10,468 bases of DNA from PWND01 sp964601515 (GCA_964601515.1 CAZRNU010000111.1:1-10468); one strand, 5' to 3'. Positions 1 through 8,715 are shown, numbered from the stretch's first letter. Notes: generated by a model not told the origin, from the letters alone. Translations and numbers: made by a program.

Positions 1-913
1 CCATTCTATAATAGTCAAGAATACCAAGATTACCCGAACGGAACGCTTCAGAGATGGCTTTAGGAATTTCAGCTTCCGCTTGAATAACATTTGCTCTAGC
101 TTCCTGAGCTTTAGCTTTCATTTCCTGCTCTGCAGCAACAGCCATTGCTCTTCTTTCTTCAGCTTTAGCTTGTGCAATGTTTTTGTCGGCATTTGCTTGG
201 TCAATTTGCAACATCGCACCAATGTTCTTTCCAACATCTATATCAGCTATGTCAATTGAAAGAATTTCATAAGCAGTACCTGAGTCAAGTCCTTTTGATA
301 ACACAACTTTGGAAATGCTATCAGGATTTTCCAAAACCTGTTTGTGATTAGTTGCAGAACCAATAGATGTAACAATACCTTCACCAACGCGGGCAAGAAT
401 AGTTTCTTCACCTGCACCACCAACAAGCTGTTTGATATTTGCTCTTAAAGTAACTCTGGCTTTAGTAATAAGTTGAATACCATCCTTAGCAACAGCTGCA
501 ACAGGAGGCGTGTTAATTACTTTAGGTTTAACTGACATTTGAACAGCCTCTAAAACATCTCTACCGGCAAGGTCGATAGCAGTAGCCGTTTTAAAATCAA
601 GTGGGATATTGGCTTTATCGGCACTAATAAGTGCATTCACAACAGCTTTTACTCTTCCTCCGGCGAGAAAATGAGCCTCAAGGTCGTTTCTTTGCAGTTT
701 TAGTCCGGCTTTAGTAGCAGCAATCAGATTATTAACAATAATTGCAGGAGGAATTTTTCTCCAACGCATCAATACTAATTGTAACAGATTAATTCTTACA
801 CCTGATAAAAGAGCTGAAAACCATAGCCCAAGAGGTATAAAATAAAAAATTATCCAAAGGCCAATAAGACTTCCTACGGCAATGGCAATAATTACAGCAA
901 CATTTGTTTCCAT
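1..913 (-). CDS. floA: Flotillin-like protein FloA (3' end cut by window edge)
   Basis: FloA-type SPFH/flotillin protein, a membrane scaffold of lipid-ordered microdomains. My translation of the reverse strand from the ATG at 913 is open for 304 codons to the window edge. The family is usually about 330 residues, so roughly the last 25-30 are missing. Residues about 4-37 are hydrophobic, the membrane-inserted segment. The SPFH-like domain follows (about 40-235), with family-typical stretches RWRKIPP (50-56), DLAGRDVLEAV (114-124) and ARVGEGIVTSIGS (174-186). Residues about 236-285 are the Ala/Glu-rich flotillin coiled coil (AKAEERRAMA, AEQEMKAKAQEARA), followed by GNLGILDYYRM at the edge, as in other FloA proteins. 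The start lies 3 bases after the nfeD stop, so the two are almost certainly co-transcribed. No Shine-Dalgarno is visible. The identification is secure; only the C-terminus is unseen. Confidence 0.95.
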   Translation of the reverse strand, partial: METNVAVIIAIAVGSLIGLWIIFYFIPLGLWFSALLSGVRINLLQLVLMRWRKIPPAIIVNNLIAATKAGLKLQRNDLEAHFLAGGRVKAVVNALISADKANIPLDFKTATAIDLAGRDVLEAVQMSVKPKVINTPPVAAVAKDGIQLITKARVTLRANIKQLVGGAGEETILARVGEGIVTSIGSATNHKQVLENPDSISKVVLSKGLDSGTAYEILSIDIADIDVGKNIGAMLQIDQANADKNIAQAKAEERRAMAVAAEQEMKAKAQEARANVIQAEAEIPKAISEAFRSGNLGILDYYRM

Positions 914-916
914 GAT

Positions 917-1387
917 TTATACAGTTTTTTGTTTAACAATAATTTTATTCCCTTCAACTTTCAAAACAACAATGTCTTGATTTTCATCAATTAAATTATC
1001 CTTTGATACAACTTCATAAAATTCATCTTTTATAAGAGCTTTACCAACCGGATTCAAGCGAGTAACAGTTTTACCTTCATCCCCAACTTTTATCTTATCA
1101 TTATCAAGAATATTAACTTTTCCGTCAATCTCTGTATTCAGCATCATTTTTTTCCAAGTTCCAGCTTTAATTGAAATTGCAATAGCAGCAGCCGATAAGA
1201 CTAATGTTGATAAAAGAGCTATAGTACCTGTTTGATTGCCAAATTCAGAATAAGACAAATAGATACCAACTGCCATCATCCCGCCACCAATAAAGCCAAC
1301 AACTGTAGTGCCGGGCACGACCAATACTTCTAAAAGTATAAATATTATACCTGCAGCAATAAGACTGATAATAACAACCCACATCAT
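917..1387 (-). CDS. nfeD: NfeD-like membrane protein (short form, OB-fold)
   Basis: Short NfeD-family protein of 156 residues, the customary partner of flotillins. Three hydrophobic segments are visible at about 3-23, 28-46 and 54-74, including the Gly-rich VVGFIGGGMM. A soluble C-terminal OB-fold follows at about 100-156 with the family pattern GDEGKTVTRLNPVGKALI and a closing VEGNKIIVKQ. It lacks the N-terminal ClpP-like serine protease domain of long NfeD proteins, which is normal for the short form. Two ATG codons are adjacent (1387 and 1384), so the start is uncertain by one residue. The stop is 3 bases before floA, a tight two-gene unit. In known systems NfeD and flotillin act together in membrane microdomains; the same role here is inferred from pairing. 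A candidate promoter lies about 40 bases upstream. Confidence 0.93.
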   Translation of the reverse strand: MMWVVIISLIAAGIIFILLEVLVVPGTTVVGFIGGGMMAVGIYLSYSEFGNQTGTIALLSTLVLSAAAIAISIKAGTWKKMMLNTEIDGKVNILDNDKIKVGDEGKTVTRLNPVGKALIKDEFYEVVSKDNLIDENQDIVVLKVEGNKIIVKQKTV

Positions 1388-1427
1388 ATTTAGAAACAGT
1401 TAGGATTAATAACCAAAACTTCAACAA

Positions 1428-1435
1428 CAAATGTA
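1428..1435 (-). promoter_or_regulatory. Candidate -7 box for nfeD-floA
   Basis: On the minus strand this reads TACATTTG, an exact match to the Bacteroidota TAnnTTTG -7 box, 40 bases upstream of the nfeD start in the 99-base gap after plsY. No TTG is found at the expected -33 position, so the call rests on one box and position only. Confidence 0.4.
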
Positions 1436-1486
1436 AAAAAAATAAGTTGGTTTTGGCGGTTTAAAGAAAATTAATTCTATGTAAGG

Positions 1487-2131
1487 TTATTTGTTTTTAG
1501 TTTTTTTCCCAAAGTGAAGTTTGTTTTCTTCTCCTTTAAGAATCCTATATATATTTTTTCTGTGAGTTAAAGGAACAAAAACAGCTACCACTACTGAAAA
1601 TATCATTTCTGCAAGAACAGCTTCTTTGTCAAAGAAGATAATTATAATAGGAAATGTAATAGAAGCTATAATTGAGCCCAGAGAAACAATTCTGGTAATT
1701 AAAAAGATTAATGCAAAAACACCAAGTGAAATCAAAACCGTTCCGGGAAATAATGCAATTACAATTCCTGCAAGTGTTGCTATTCCTTTACCTCCTCTAT
1801 ACCCTGCAAATATTGGGAAAATATGTCCTAAAAGAGCCATTACACCAAGCAATAGCTTAAACATTACATAAGTATTTTCTGTAGGAAATATTTCGGGGAA
1901 AAAAAGTACAAGATTAACAGCTGCAATACCTTTTAGAGCATCAATAATCAATACAATTATTCCTGTTTTCAAACCAAGCACCCTAATTGCATTAGTGGCT
2001 CCTGCGTTTTTACTGCCATGGTCCCTTACATCTAAATTATGAAACGATTTGCCAATCCATACAGCGGTTGGTATTGAACCTAGAAGATATCCCACAATAA
2101 GCATTGCGGCAAGAATAATAACATACTCCAT
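1487..2131 (-). CDS. plsY: Acyl-phosphate:glycerol-3-phosphate acyltransferase PlsY
   Basis: Integral membrane enzyme that transfers the acyl group from acyl-phosphate to glycerol-3-phosphate, giving lysophosphatidate, the first acylation step of phospholipid synthesis in the PlsX/PlsY pathway. At 214 residues it has the usual family length. The signature motifs are present: GSIPTA at 18-23, DHGSKNAGATNAIR at 37-50, the phosphate-binding region GHIFPIFAGYRGGKG at 102-116, and SLGSI at 150-154. Several hydrophobic helices separate them, and the C-terminal tail (from about 190, HRKNIYRILKGEENK) is basic, as in homologues. It is 82 bases downstream of the giant exported protein and has its own well-formed promoter, so it is probably transcribed separately from the tpiA operon, at least in part. 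plsX is not in the window. No Shine-Dalgarno is visible upstream of the ATG. Confidence 0.97.
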   Translation of the reverse strand: MEYVIILAAMLIVGYLLGSIPTAVWIGKSFHNLDVRDHGSKNAGATNAIRVLGLKTGIIVLIIDALKGIAAVNLVLFFPEIFPTENTYVMFKLLLGVMALLGHIFPIFAGYRGGKGIATLAGIVIALFPGTVLISLGVFALIFLITRIVSLGSIIASITFPIIIIFFDKEAVLAEMIFSVVVAVFVPLTHRKNIYRILKGEENKLHFGKKTKNK

Positions 2132-2178
2132 AATAACTTTTTGAAATTAGTTCCTACATCCGAATTTTAAAGAAGGCG

Positions 2179-2208
2179 CAAATATAACCATATAAACAAT
2201 ATATTCAA
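2179..2208 (-). promoter_or_regulatory. Bacteroidota-type promoter for plsY
   Basis: On the minus strand a TTG (2208-2206) is followed, after exactly 19 bases, by TATATTTG (2186-2179), the consensus TAnnTTTG -7 box, and then by GCGCC. Both elements and the spacing match the primary sigma factor promoter of Bacteroidota. The box sits about 48 bases before the plsY ATG, in the short gap just after the stop of the giant gene. This is the best promoter in the window. Confidence 0.75.
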
Positions 2209-2213
2209 TTGCG

Positions 2214-5200
2214 CTAATCATTAATTCTTTGCATCATTCTGACAAAATCAAAAGGACGTCTTTCCGTTGATAAGAGAAAGGCAAAAGGAGTTTCACCACT
2301 AGGCACATCCATCCTCCTCTTTTTAGGGTTTAAGTCGCTGATAAACTTATTAAATTGAGGATTTGCCCCTATTATTTGCATTATACTATTTGAGTATGAG
2401 AAATAAAAGTATTCGGCTCCTAAAAGCTGATCGAGAGTCTGTAATCCGGGTTTATTTTGATCTATAGCAGAATCAGCTTCAGCAACATCCTCTGTAATTT
2501 CAGGCATCTCATCTGCATTAATCTTTTCATCATCTTCAGTATTTTCAACCACTTCAGGAACTTCAACATACAATGAATCTGTTTCAGCGATAAAACCCTC
2601 ATCGAGTTCTATTACATCTTCTTCCGATAATTCAAGTAGTTTACCACCTTGGGTAACCGGCTCAAGAATAAATGAAATAATATCCCCTCCCCTTTGTTTT
2701 CGGATATGAAAATAACCATTAACATATTTATTTATTGGTGTTTTATTAATATTTCCTACACCAATGGCTCCTCTCGACACAAAACTTGTTGTTCTTTGAT
2801 TCCATGATAATTTCAAGTCAGCCAAGTAAATTGTGTGTGTAAGTTCAGGCGGAACTCTGCGAATTACTCCACTCTGAATTATCTCTTCACGAAGTACTGC
2901 AGCTTGTATTTCACCTGTTAATAATCTATAAGCTTTAAGATATTTTTGCCTGTTTAGGTTTATCCTGCTTAATTTTTGTTCTTTATCAATTACTCCGGCA
3001 ATAAAATCCATTCCACTGTCAATAAAGTAAAAATCTATACCTAATACAATATCATAATCTGTTTTAAACTCTTTTATATTATGAGTAACTGTACCATATG
3101 ATTTCGTTTTTAATTGCCCAAAATCACTTCCAATATCAACAACTCCCTCTCCTTCTAAAAGACATGTTTGGGGATTTAGCCTAATAAAATTATCCGGATA
3201 ATTACGGTTTCTTAATCTTTCCATGCTACTTAATTGATACTCCTTGCTTAATTCATCCCATGTAAGATATCCGGTTGCTGAAACAATTTCCTTATCAAGA
3301 TAATGCCTTCTTCTGTCGAAAAATGCAGGATAGATATTGAATGAATCTCCGGCCAGTATAAGAGCACTTTTCAAATCAACATTCATATCGCTCTTTAAGT
3401 TTTCGGTAACAGGAATTAAAACATTATCGGGATTTATAACATTATCGAACTTAAACCAATTGGTCACCATTGGAGAGCATTCCACAAATATTTTCGTAGA
3501 GCCTATAAATCTCAAATGCTTATCTGTGGCTGTTAATTCAACATTGCCTTTATATGCAAATCTTGGACTTAAAGTAAAATCTTGATCCTCAAGTATCTGC
3601 CCTTTTGCAAATGTTGTATTTGCACCGGGTATAACGTCAATTTCATCAAAATAAATTTGCTGCTTTTCTGCATTTAAATCAACATAATCATACTTACCTG
3701 ACCCCCTGTATTTATTTCTGGATACTATATCTGCTGTAACATTATAAAAATAATGATATCTGTCTTTTGTGTTTGCTACAATTATAGCATCTTCAAGCTT
3801 TTTAATTTCAGCTCTTAATAAAACCGACACAAGTCCATCTTTCGGAAAAATTGCTGCATCGGCAACTTTTACAACATTTACTTCACTGGCATTAATCACA
3901 TTTTCAGCAACAGTAAAGTCAATCTTTCCGGCATAAAATCTCAAAGAATCTTGTGCTCTATGAGTTGAAATTAATTCTTTACCTCTAAAATCCAGATCAA
4001 TAATTTGGTCGGTAGTCATGTTTGCAATTTCTTCAGAGTTAGGAGCCACTACACTTGTAAGACTTAGAGCCTGTTTTTTCATATCCCAGTCGAAATTATA
4101 TCCATAGCCATCAAATCTGTTTTCAGGGAATGATATTTTACCTCCGGTTTCATTCTCGTCCAATACACCCGTAAAAACCTCCAGATTAAAATGACCGGCA
4201 TAATTAAATGCATTAAATGCAACACTTTTGCCATCAGCAGTAAATATTTTGAAATCCGCATTTGGGCTGTCGAATGATTTTGCCTTAAAGGCCATATAAT
4301 CTGCTGAAAGTTCAGACCCAAACAAATCCATTTTCCCACTACCTGTAAGCCCGTCAGGTGTAATTGACAATTTGCCCCTTAACTGCGTCATGCCTGCATA
4401 AAGCTCAATAGGTTCTTTGGTTTCTGAAATGGCAAGTTCATCCTGATATGGCAAAAACAGCATATTAACATTCTTTGCTGATACATCCGGGTATTCAACA
4501 GGGTCCAACTGTTCAGCCAAAGCAAATGTTTTCAAATCGGCTCTGGCAGAATCCAAAAACATTATCATTTTATTTGCTTGCATAGTGGCGTTAAGATATT
4601 CCATCTTTCCGTTGGCCATAAGTCCTTCATAACTCATGTCGATAGGACCGTAATAATGAGCTTTACCATTGTAAATTGGATAACCCTCCTCAGGTGTCAT
4701 AGAATTAAATCCCAAAGAATAATCTCGCTGCACTTTCAAATAATCTCTGAAATCGGGAAAAATTCCCGTTGATATAAATACACCATCAAATGCAATATTA
4801 TCTGTTGTTGCATGGTCGAGACTATCTACGGTGAATGGTATCAACTTAAAATAAACATCAGCCCTGCGATAAGTACCGCTATGTACAAACTCCTTATCGT
4901 AATAAACAAAAGATTCGTTATTACTATTGAAGATAGGATACCTTGGAATAGGCAACCTGCCTGATTTATTTTTAGGATGATCTATAAGTAATTCCCCATT
5001 TATTCCTTCCAATACTGTTCTAACCCTAACATAAGAATGAATTCCGCGGGAGTCGGGTTGGAATGACTTAACCCTAAAACTTAATGAGTCGGTATTGATT
5101 AGATCTATTTTAAATGCTTCATAATTAAAAAAGAATTCTTTTCCAAAAAAATCGAATAAGCCTGATTCTATCCTCCCATTAAAATACATATTACGGTTTT

Positions 5201-6923
5201 TCTGCATTACAACAGTATTTCCAAACGGATGCAGAACAACGTTTTTTGAGGAGCTTAGCGGAATGCGTGATATTCCTTGTATATGCAAATCGAAGTTTAA
5301 TAGATTTATTCTTGCGTTTACCAATGCCTCCGACTCTATTCTCATTACATCATAATCAGATCTTCCTGTTGCTGCACCAAGGTAGTGATAAAGCTTATCA
5401 TTTACAGTAACAATATCATAATCAAGATCATAAACCAAAAATCCATGATGCGACATATCCAACAACATGGCTTTAGTTGAAGGAACATTTGATCTAATAT
5501 ATCTCGAAAAATCTTCAACATGAAATGTTTGAGTGTTTTTATCTCGTGCATAATTCCTCAAATGAAACAAAGGATTCATATCTGCAATACCTTGCAGGCG
5601 CATAAAAAGCATATCGCTGAAGAAATTATGTGATTCAAAGACCGCTCTTTTAGGGCCGGAAAAACCTCTCACAGCCTGAAATAGTATTTCTTTTGAACCT
5701 TTGTACCAATATAGTGCTTCACAATACATATCAATATTGTGATATGTGTTTATAAAAGGAGCCCTGGAAATACCCTTGTCGTCGCGCAGTAGATAAAACT
5801 CCTTCCTTTCATGAAGATATCTCATCTGAATATTTGGATGATAAATAGAATCGCCTGAATAATAAATACTTACACTTGCCCTGTCTGCACTAATCCTATC
5901 GTCTCTAATACTGAATGCATTAGCTCCCACAGTTATAAAGAGAGAATCATTCTCAAAGAAATAAACATAGGCATTACCTTCGGCAGTTCCTGAACCCAAA
6001 ACTCTTTGTCCCTCCATTGTGAAACCACCCACGTAATTTACTTCAGGAAAAATATTTCCTATCTCATGCACAACCTGATAAGACTGAAATTTGGGATATC
6101 TGGCATTTTCAGGTTTAACATCGGCAACAATTCTTTCTGAAAGTTTTCCATGCAAAGGAGTAGCGAAAAACTTTTTATTGAAGAAAATCACAGAATCAGC
6201 ATCATATCTTGCAAGCTTCAGATTAACATTGTATGATGATAAATTTGCATACACATCTTTTTTGTCAAGTTCAACTCTTTCCCAAGTTACCAAACCACCA
6301 TTCCCTTTCCATGATTCATCAAAAGGGAACAAAGACCCGTTTGTATTAAAAATTATCAGACTATCTTTTTGTGCATAACAATAAAGGCTGCCGTCTTTAA
6401 AATCAACTCTCATAGTGTCGTTATTAAAATGCAGTATAAAATTATTATTGCTGTATTTCCACGACAAAGTGGGTGAATCAAATACAAGGTTGTCTCTGAA
6501 AATCTTAAGAGAGTACTCCAAATAACTTAGATATCTGCTTTGATTTCTTAGTGTTAGAAGGGGCTTAATACTATTGTGCCATTCTTCAAAGTTGTGGCGA
6601 GCATGTTTGGTTTTAAGCACTGCCATAACAGCATTAATGTACAAAGGATAATCAATTGCAGCGCGTAATCGCAAACCCTGCATAGCATCCATTGTATTAT
6701 AAATCATTTCCTTCTGCTCATCCATTAAGTTGCCATACTTCCAAACTTCACCAAACGAATCAACAAGAGCATCCAGCTTTAATTTTTCATTTCGTTCAAC
6801 AGCTGAGAATAGGTTTTTTATTTCCTGAAAGAATTGCACAGCATATCGAGTAAAAGTATTCTGTGCTACTGACAAAAAAGGCAGAAGAAGAAATACTAAG
6901 ATATTTAGAGTCTTTTTAATCAT
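2214..6923 (-). CDS. Giant exported protein of unknown function (1569 aa, beta-rich)
   Basis: I do not recognise a named family. The N-terminus MIKKTLNILVFLLLPFLSVA is a signal peptide with likely cleavage after Ala20 (S-V-A before QN), so the protein is exported to the periplasm or beyond. No further membrane helix is evident. An early helical-looking part (about 25-150) is followed by a very long stretch of alternating hydrophobic/polar segments rich in Tyr, Phe, Asp and Asn, suggesting beta structure. A unit of the form GL..xGKM....A..M.F....DS..ADxKxF occurs near 764-800 and again near 856-895, an internal duplication. Residues 1431-1492 are a highly acidic Glu/Asp linker. A conserved-looking C-terminal block follows (about 1504-1569; EYFYFSYSNSIMQIIG to RRPFDFVRMM). 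It starts 12 bases after prmA, so it is probably the third gene of the tpiA operon. A distant AsmA/TamB- or LptD/OstA-like envelope role is conceivable but only a guess. Confidence 0.88.
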   Translation of the reverse strand: MIKKTLNILVFLLLPFLSVAQNTFTRYAVQFFQEIKNLFSAVERNEKLKLDALVDSFGEVWKYGNLMDEQKEMIYNTMDAMQGLRLRAAIDYPLYINAVMAVLKTKHARHNFEEWHNSIKPLLTLRNQSRYLSYLEYSLKIFRDNLVFDSPTLSWKYSNNNFILHFNNDTMRVDFKDGSLYCYAQKDSLIIFNTNGSLFPFDESWKGNGGLVTWERVELDKKDVYANLSSYNVNLKLARYDADSVIFFNKKFFATPLHGKLSERIVADVKPENARYPKFQSYQVVHEIGNIFPEVNYVGGFTMEGQRVLGSGTAEGNAYVYFFENDSLFITVGANAFSIRDDRISADRASVSIYYSGDSIYHPNIQMRYLHERKEFYLLRDDKGISRAPFINTYHNIDMYCEALYWYKGSKEILFQAVRGFSGPKRAVFESHNFFSDMLFMRLQGIADMNPLFHLRNYARDKNTQTFHVEDFSRYIRSNVPSTKAMLLDMSHHGFLVYDLDYDIVTVNDKLYHYLGAATGRSDYDVMRIESEALVNARINLLNFDLHIQGISRIPLSSSKNVVLHPFGNTVVMQKNRNMYFNGRIESGLFDFFGKEFFFNYEAFKIDLINTDSLSFRVKSFQPDSRGIHSYVRVRTVLEGINGELLIDHPKNKSGRLPIPRYPIFNSNNESFVYYDKEFVHSGTYRRADVYFKLIPFTVDSLDHATTDNIAFDGVFISTGIFPDFRDYLKVQRDYSLGFNSMTPEEGYPIYNGKAHYYGPIDMSYEGLMANGKMEYLNATMQANKMIMFLDSARADLKTFALAEQLDPVEYPDVSAKNVNMLFLPYQDELAISETKEPIELYAGMTQLRGKLSITPDGLTGSGKMDLFGSELSADYMAFKAKSFDSPNADFKIFTADGKSVAFNAFNYAGHFNLEVFTGVLDENETGGKISFPENRFDGYGYNFDWDMKKQALSLTSVVAPNSEEIANMTTDQIIDLDFRGKELISTHRAQDSLRFYAGKIDFTVAENVINASEVNVVKVADAAIFPKDGLVSVLLRAEIKKLEDAIIVANTKDRYHYFYNVTADIVSRNKYRGSGKYDYVDLNAEKQQIYFDEIDVIPGANTTFAKGQILEDQDFTLSPRFAYKGNVELTATDKHLRFIGSTKIFVECSPMVTNWFKFDNVINPDNVLIPVTENLKSDMNVDLKSALILAGDSFNIYPAFFDRRRHYLDKEIVSATGYLTWDELSKEYQLSSMERLRNRNYPDNFIRLNPQTCLLEGEGVVDIGSDFGQLKTKSYGTVTHNIKEFKTDYDIVLGIDFYFIDSGMDFIAGVIDKEQKLSRINLNRQKYLKAYRLLTGEIQAAVLREEIIQSGVIRRVPPELTHTIYLADLKLSWNQRTTSFVSRGAIGVGNINKTPINKYVNGYFHIRKQRGGDIISFILEPVTQGGKLLELSEEDVIELDEGFIAETDSLYVEVPEVVENTEDDEKINADEMPEITEDVAEADSAIDQNKPGLQTLDQLLGAEYFYFSYSNSIMQIIGANPQFNKFISDLNPKKRRMDVPSGETPFAFLLSTERRPFDFVRMMQRIND

Positions 6924-6935
6924 AATTTACAATCA

Positions 6936-7769
6936 CTATTTCTTTTTAAAACAAAGCGAAATCCATTCTTTTTCAAGCTTCTCGCCAACATATATAAGCC
7001 CCAATGAAGTTGCTTTATCTTCAATCAAACTTTTATCAATACTAAAAAATCCGCTAAATAAAATAAGACCATTTTGATTAAGAACATTGCTGTAGCTTTC
7101 CATATCTTCAAGCAACACATTTCTGGTAATATTCGCAATTATAATATCAAAATTCTTCTTCCCTAAAGCTGTGGCATCGCCTAGGATAACTTCAATATTT
7201 CGACACGAATTTCTTTCTATATTCTCAACAGTATTTTCGTAAGCATAAATGTAATTATCTATGGCTGTTAGCTGTGATGCCCCTTTTTTTGAAGCCAGAA
7301 TTGCAAGCACGCCAGTTCCACATCCCATATCGAGAACACTCTTATCTTTTACATCTATTTCCAAAAGCCATTGAACCATAAGCGAAGTTGTTTCGTGATG
7401 GCCGGTTCCAAACGACATTTTAGGCTCAATAATAATCTCATATTTAACTCCCTCAACAGCCTTATGAAAAGGAGCCCTAATATAGCAGTCGCTTATATGA
7501 ACAGGTTCAAAGTTGCTTTCCCAAACCTGATTCCAGTTTGTATCATCTATCTTTTTTATTTCGTATGAAATAATAACACCGGAATCATCAGTAACAGGTT
7601 CTATATTTTTTAATTCTTCTTCATTAAAAAGCTTGCCTTCTATGTATCCTTTAAAACCGGTTTCTGTTTCCTCAAAACTATCGAATCCGATATCGGCAAG
7701 TTGAGCTATAAGAATATCAGCCCAAGGTTCTTTGGGTGTAATTTGATATGTAACTTCTACGTAATCCAT
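6936..7769 (-). CDS. prmA: Ribosomal protein L11 methyltransferase PrmA
   Basis: Cytoplasmic SAM-dependent methyltransferase that methylates amino groups of ribosomal protein L11. It has 277 residues, near the usual length of about 280-295. An N-terminal substrate-recognition part (1-75) is followed by the linker motif WNQVWESNFEP (79-89). The PrmA hallmark EPKMSFGTGHHETT spans 115-128. SAM motif I is VLDMGCGTG at 145-153, the acidic residue after the second strand is AIDN at 169-172, and the catalytic-loop motif IIANITRNVL is at 210-219. The C-terminus ends with EKEWISLCF (266-274), typical of the family. The start (MDYVEVTYQI) matches the form seen in Bacteroidota homologues and lies 3 bases after the tpiA stop, so the two are co-transcribed. 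Nothing is missing or unusual. Confidence 0.97.
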   Translation of the reverse strand: MDYVEVTYQITPKEPWADILIAQLADIGFDSFEETETGFKGYIEGKLFNEEELKNIEPVTDDSGVIISYEIKKIDDTNWNQVWESNFEPVHISDCYIRAPFHKAVEGVKYEIIIEPKMSFGTGHHETTSLMVQWLLEIDVKDKSVLDMGCGTGVLAILASKKGASQLTAIDNYIYAYENTVENIERNSCRNIEVILGDATALGKKNFDIIIANITRNVLLEDMESYSNVLNQNGLILFSGFFSIDKSLIEDKATSLGLIYVGEKLEKEWISLCFKKK

Positions 7770-7772
7770 AAC

Positions 7773-8546
7773 TTAATAAGAATTTATTATCTGGAAAAAA
7801 TCAGACGATTTAAGAGAGGCACCACCTATAAGGCCACCATCAACATCAGTCTGCTTAAATAACTCTTTGGCATTCTGCGCATTACAACTTCCTCCGTATA
7901 AAATTGAGGTAGTATTTGCTACATCTACTCCATATTTTTCATTAATCAGATGCCTGATAAATTCGTGCATTTCCTGAGCCTGCTTAGGAGTAGCTGTTTC
8001 ACCCGTACCTATTGCCCAAACAGGCTCGTAAGCAATTACAACCTTTTTAAAATCAGCTTCATCCATCCAAAACAAACTTTTTACAATTTGTTGTTTTACA
8101 ACGTTAAAATGCTGTTCTGATTTTCTTTCAGGCAATAGCTCTCCACAACAGAAAACTGGAGTTAAACCATTGTCAATAGCCTGAGAAACCTTTGCTGCAA
8201 GAGTTTGATCATCTTCTTTAAAATACTGCCTTCTTTCCGAATGACCAACAAGTACGTGGGTTGCACCTATCGACTTAAGCATAGAAGCAGAAACTTCTCC
8301 TGTAAATGCACCTTTGTCGGTTGAATAGCAATTCTGCGCACCAACAAAAACTCCTTTTACTTTTTTGGTAATTTTTATTATTTCAGTAAGATGAGTAAAT
8401 GGCGGAAAAAATATTACTTCAGGATTGCCACTAATAACGCTTAGTGGTTTATTCTTTATCAATTCACAAATGGCAGTTGCCAATGCCTTACCCTCTTCCA
8501 AGGTGGTATTCATTTTCCAGTTTCCGGCTACTATATTTTTCTTCAT
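7773..8546 (-). CDS. tpiA: Triose-phosphate isomerase TpiA
   Basis: Glycolytic/gluconeogenic enzyme interconverting dihydroxyacetone phosphate and glyceraldehyde-3-phosphate; a cytoplasmic TIM barrel. The 257 residues match the usual length. All catalytic residues are visible: Asn9 and Lys11 in AGNWKMN, His102 in GHSERR, and Glu174 in AYEPVWAIGTG. The flexible phosphate-gripping loop is AIGTGETAT (178-186), and the C-terminal phosphate-binding segments are GGSCN (218-222) and GGLIGGASL (237-245). The start is the ATG before KKNIVAGNW, the family's standard N-terminus. It is the first gene of the leftward run tpiA-prmA-giant exported protein, so its promoter probably drives all three. The upstream side opens onto the long repeat-rich region. 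The AT-rich leader shows no Shine-Dalgarno. Confidence 0.98.
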   Translation of the reverse strand: MKKNIVAGNWKMNTTLEEGKALATAICELIKNKPLSVISGNPEVIFFPPFTHLTEIIKITKKVKGVFVGAQNCYSTDKGAFTGEVSASMLKSIGATHVLVGHSERRQYFKEDDQTLAAKVSQAIDNGLTPVFCCGELLPERKSEQHFNVVKQQIVKSLFWMDEADFKKVVIAYEPVWAIGTGETATPKQAQEMHEFIRHLINEKYGVDVANTTSILYGGSCNAQNAKELFKQTDVDGGLIGGASLKSSDFFQIINSY

Positions 8547-8589
8547 GGCTTTATAATTAATAATTAAACATCACTTACTTTTCATTCTG

Positions 8590-8619
8590 TAAAATTATCG
8601 TTTTAAATTTAAAATTCAT
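8590..8619 (-). promoter_or_regulatory. Weak candidate promoter for the tpiA operon
   Basis: The minus strand shows TAATTTTA (8597-8590), one mismatch from TAnnTTTG, with ATG where TTG is expected 19 bases upstream (8619-8617). Position, 44 bases before the tpiA start, is right, but both boxes are imperfect. It abuts the G-rich tandem repeats, so promoter function, if real, could be influenced by them. Confidence 0.3.
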
Positions 8620-8632
8620 AAGATTTGTAAGA

Positions 8633-8667
8633 TTCGGGTTTCGGGTTTCGGGATTCGGGTTTCGGGT
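8633..8667 (+). repeat. Five tandem TTCGGGN heptamers (G-quadruplex motif)
   Basis: Five head-to-tail heptamers, four TTCGGGT and one TTCGGGA (third copy). With the GGG at 8669-8671 this makes six GGG runs on the plus strand with loops of four, four, four, four and two bases, which satisfies the usual G-quadruplex pattern. It lies about 90 bases upstream of the tpiA start, with the G-rich strand as template for tpiA-directed transcription. Tract length is likely to vary between strains. Confidence 0.9.
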
Positions 8668-8673
8668 TGGGCG

Positions 8674-8715
8674 TTTGGCGTTGGGGGTTTGGCGTTGGGG
8701 GTTTGGCGTTGGGGG
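8674..8715 (+). repeat. Three perfect 14-base tandem repeats
   Basis: Three identical copies of TTTGGCGTTGGGGG follow the heptamer tract directly, with a degenerate GGGCG junction between them. Like the heptamers they are G-rich on the plus strand. The perfect identity suggests recent expansion by slippage. No coding potential is attached. Confidence 0.9.

Noticed and set aside
1245..1430. Minus-strand open frame overlapping nfeD
   Set aside because: It overlaps the well-identified nfeD in another frame and has an unlikely composition rich in Tyr, Cys and Trp.
1413..1460. Terminator after plsY formed by CCAAAA and TTTTGG arms
   Set aside because: The stem is only six pairs with a loop of more than 30 bases, interrupted, and without a U tract.
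1626..1871. Plus-strand open frames opposite plsY and prmA (also 7371-7568)
   Set aside because: They are antisense to genes with clear family motifs and resemble nothing.
4079..4339. Open frames inside the giant gene (this one, and plus-strand ones at 3337-3585, 4578-4772 and 6091-6378)
   Set aside because: All lie wholly within the long coding frame, which has a signal peptide and even composition throughout; none shows its own motifs.
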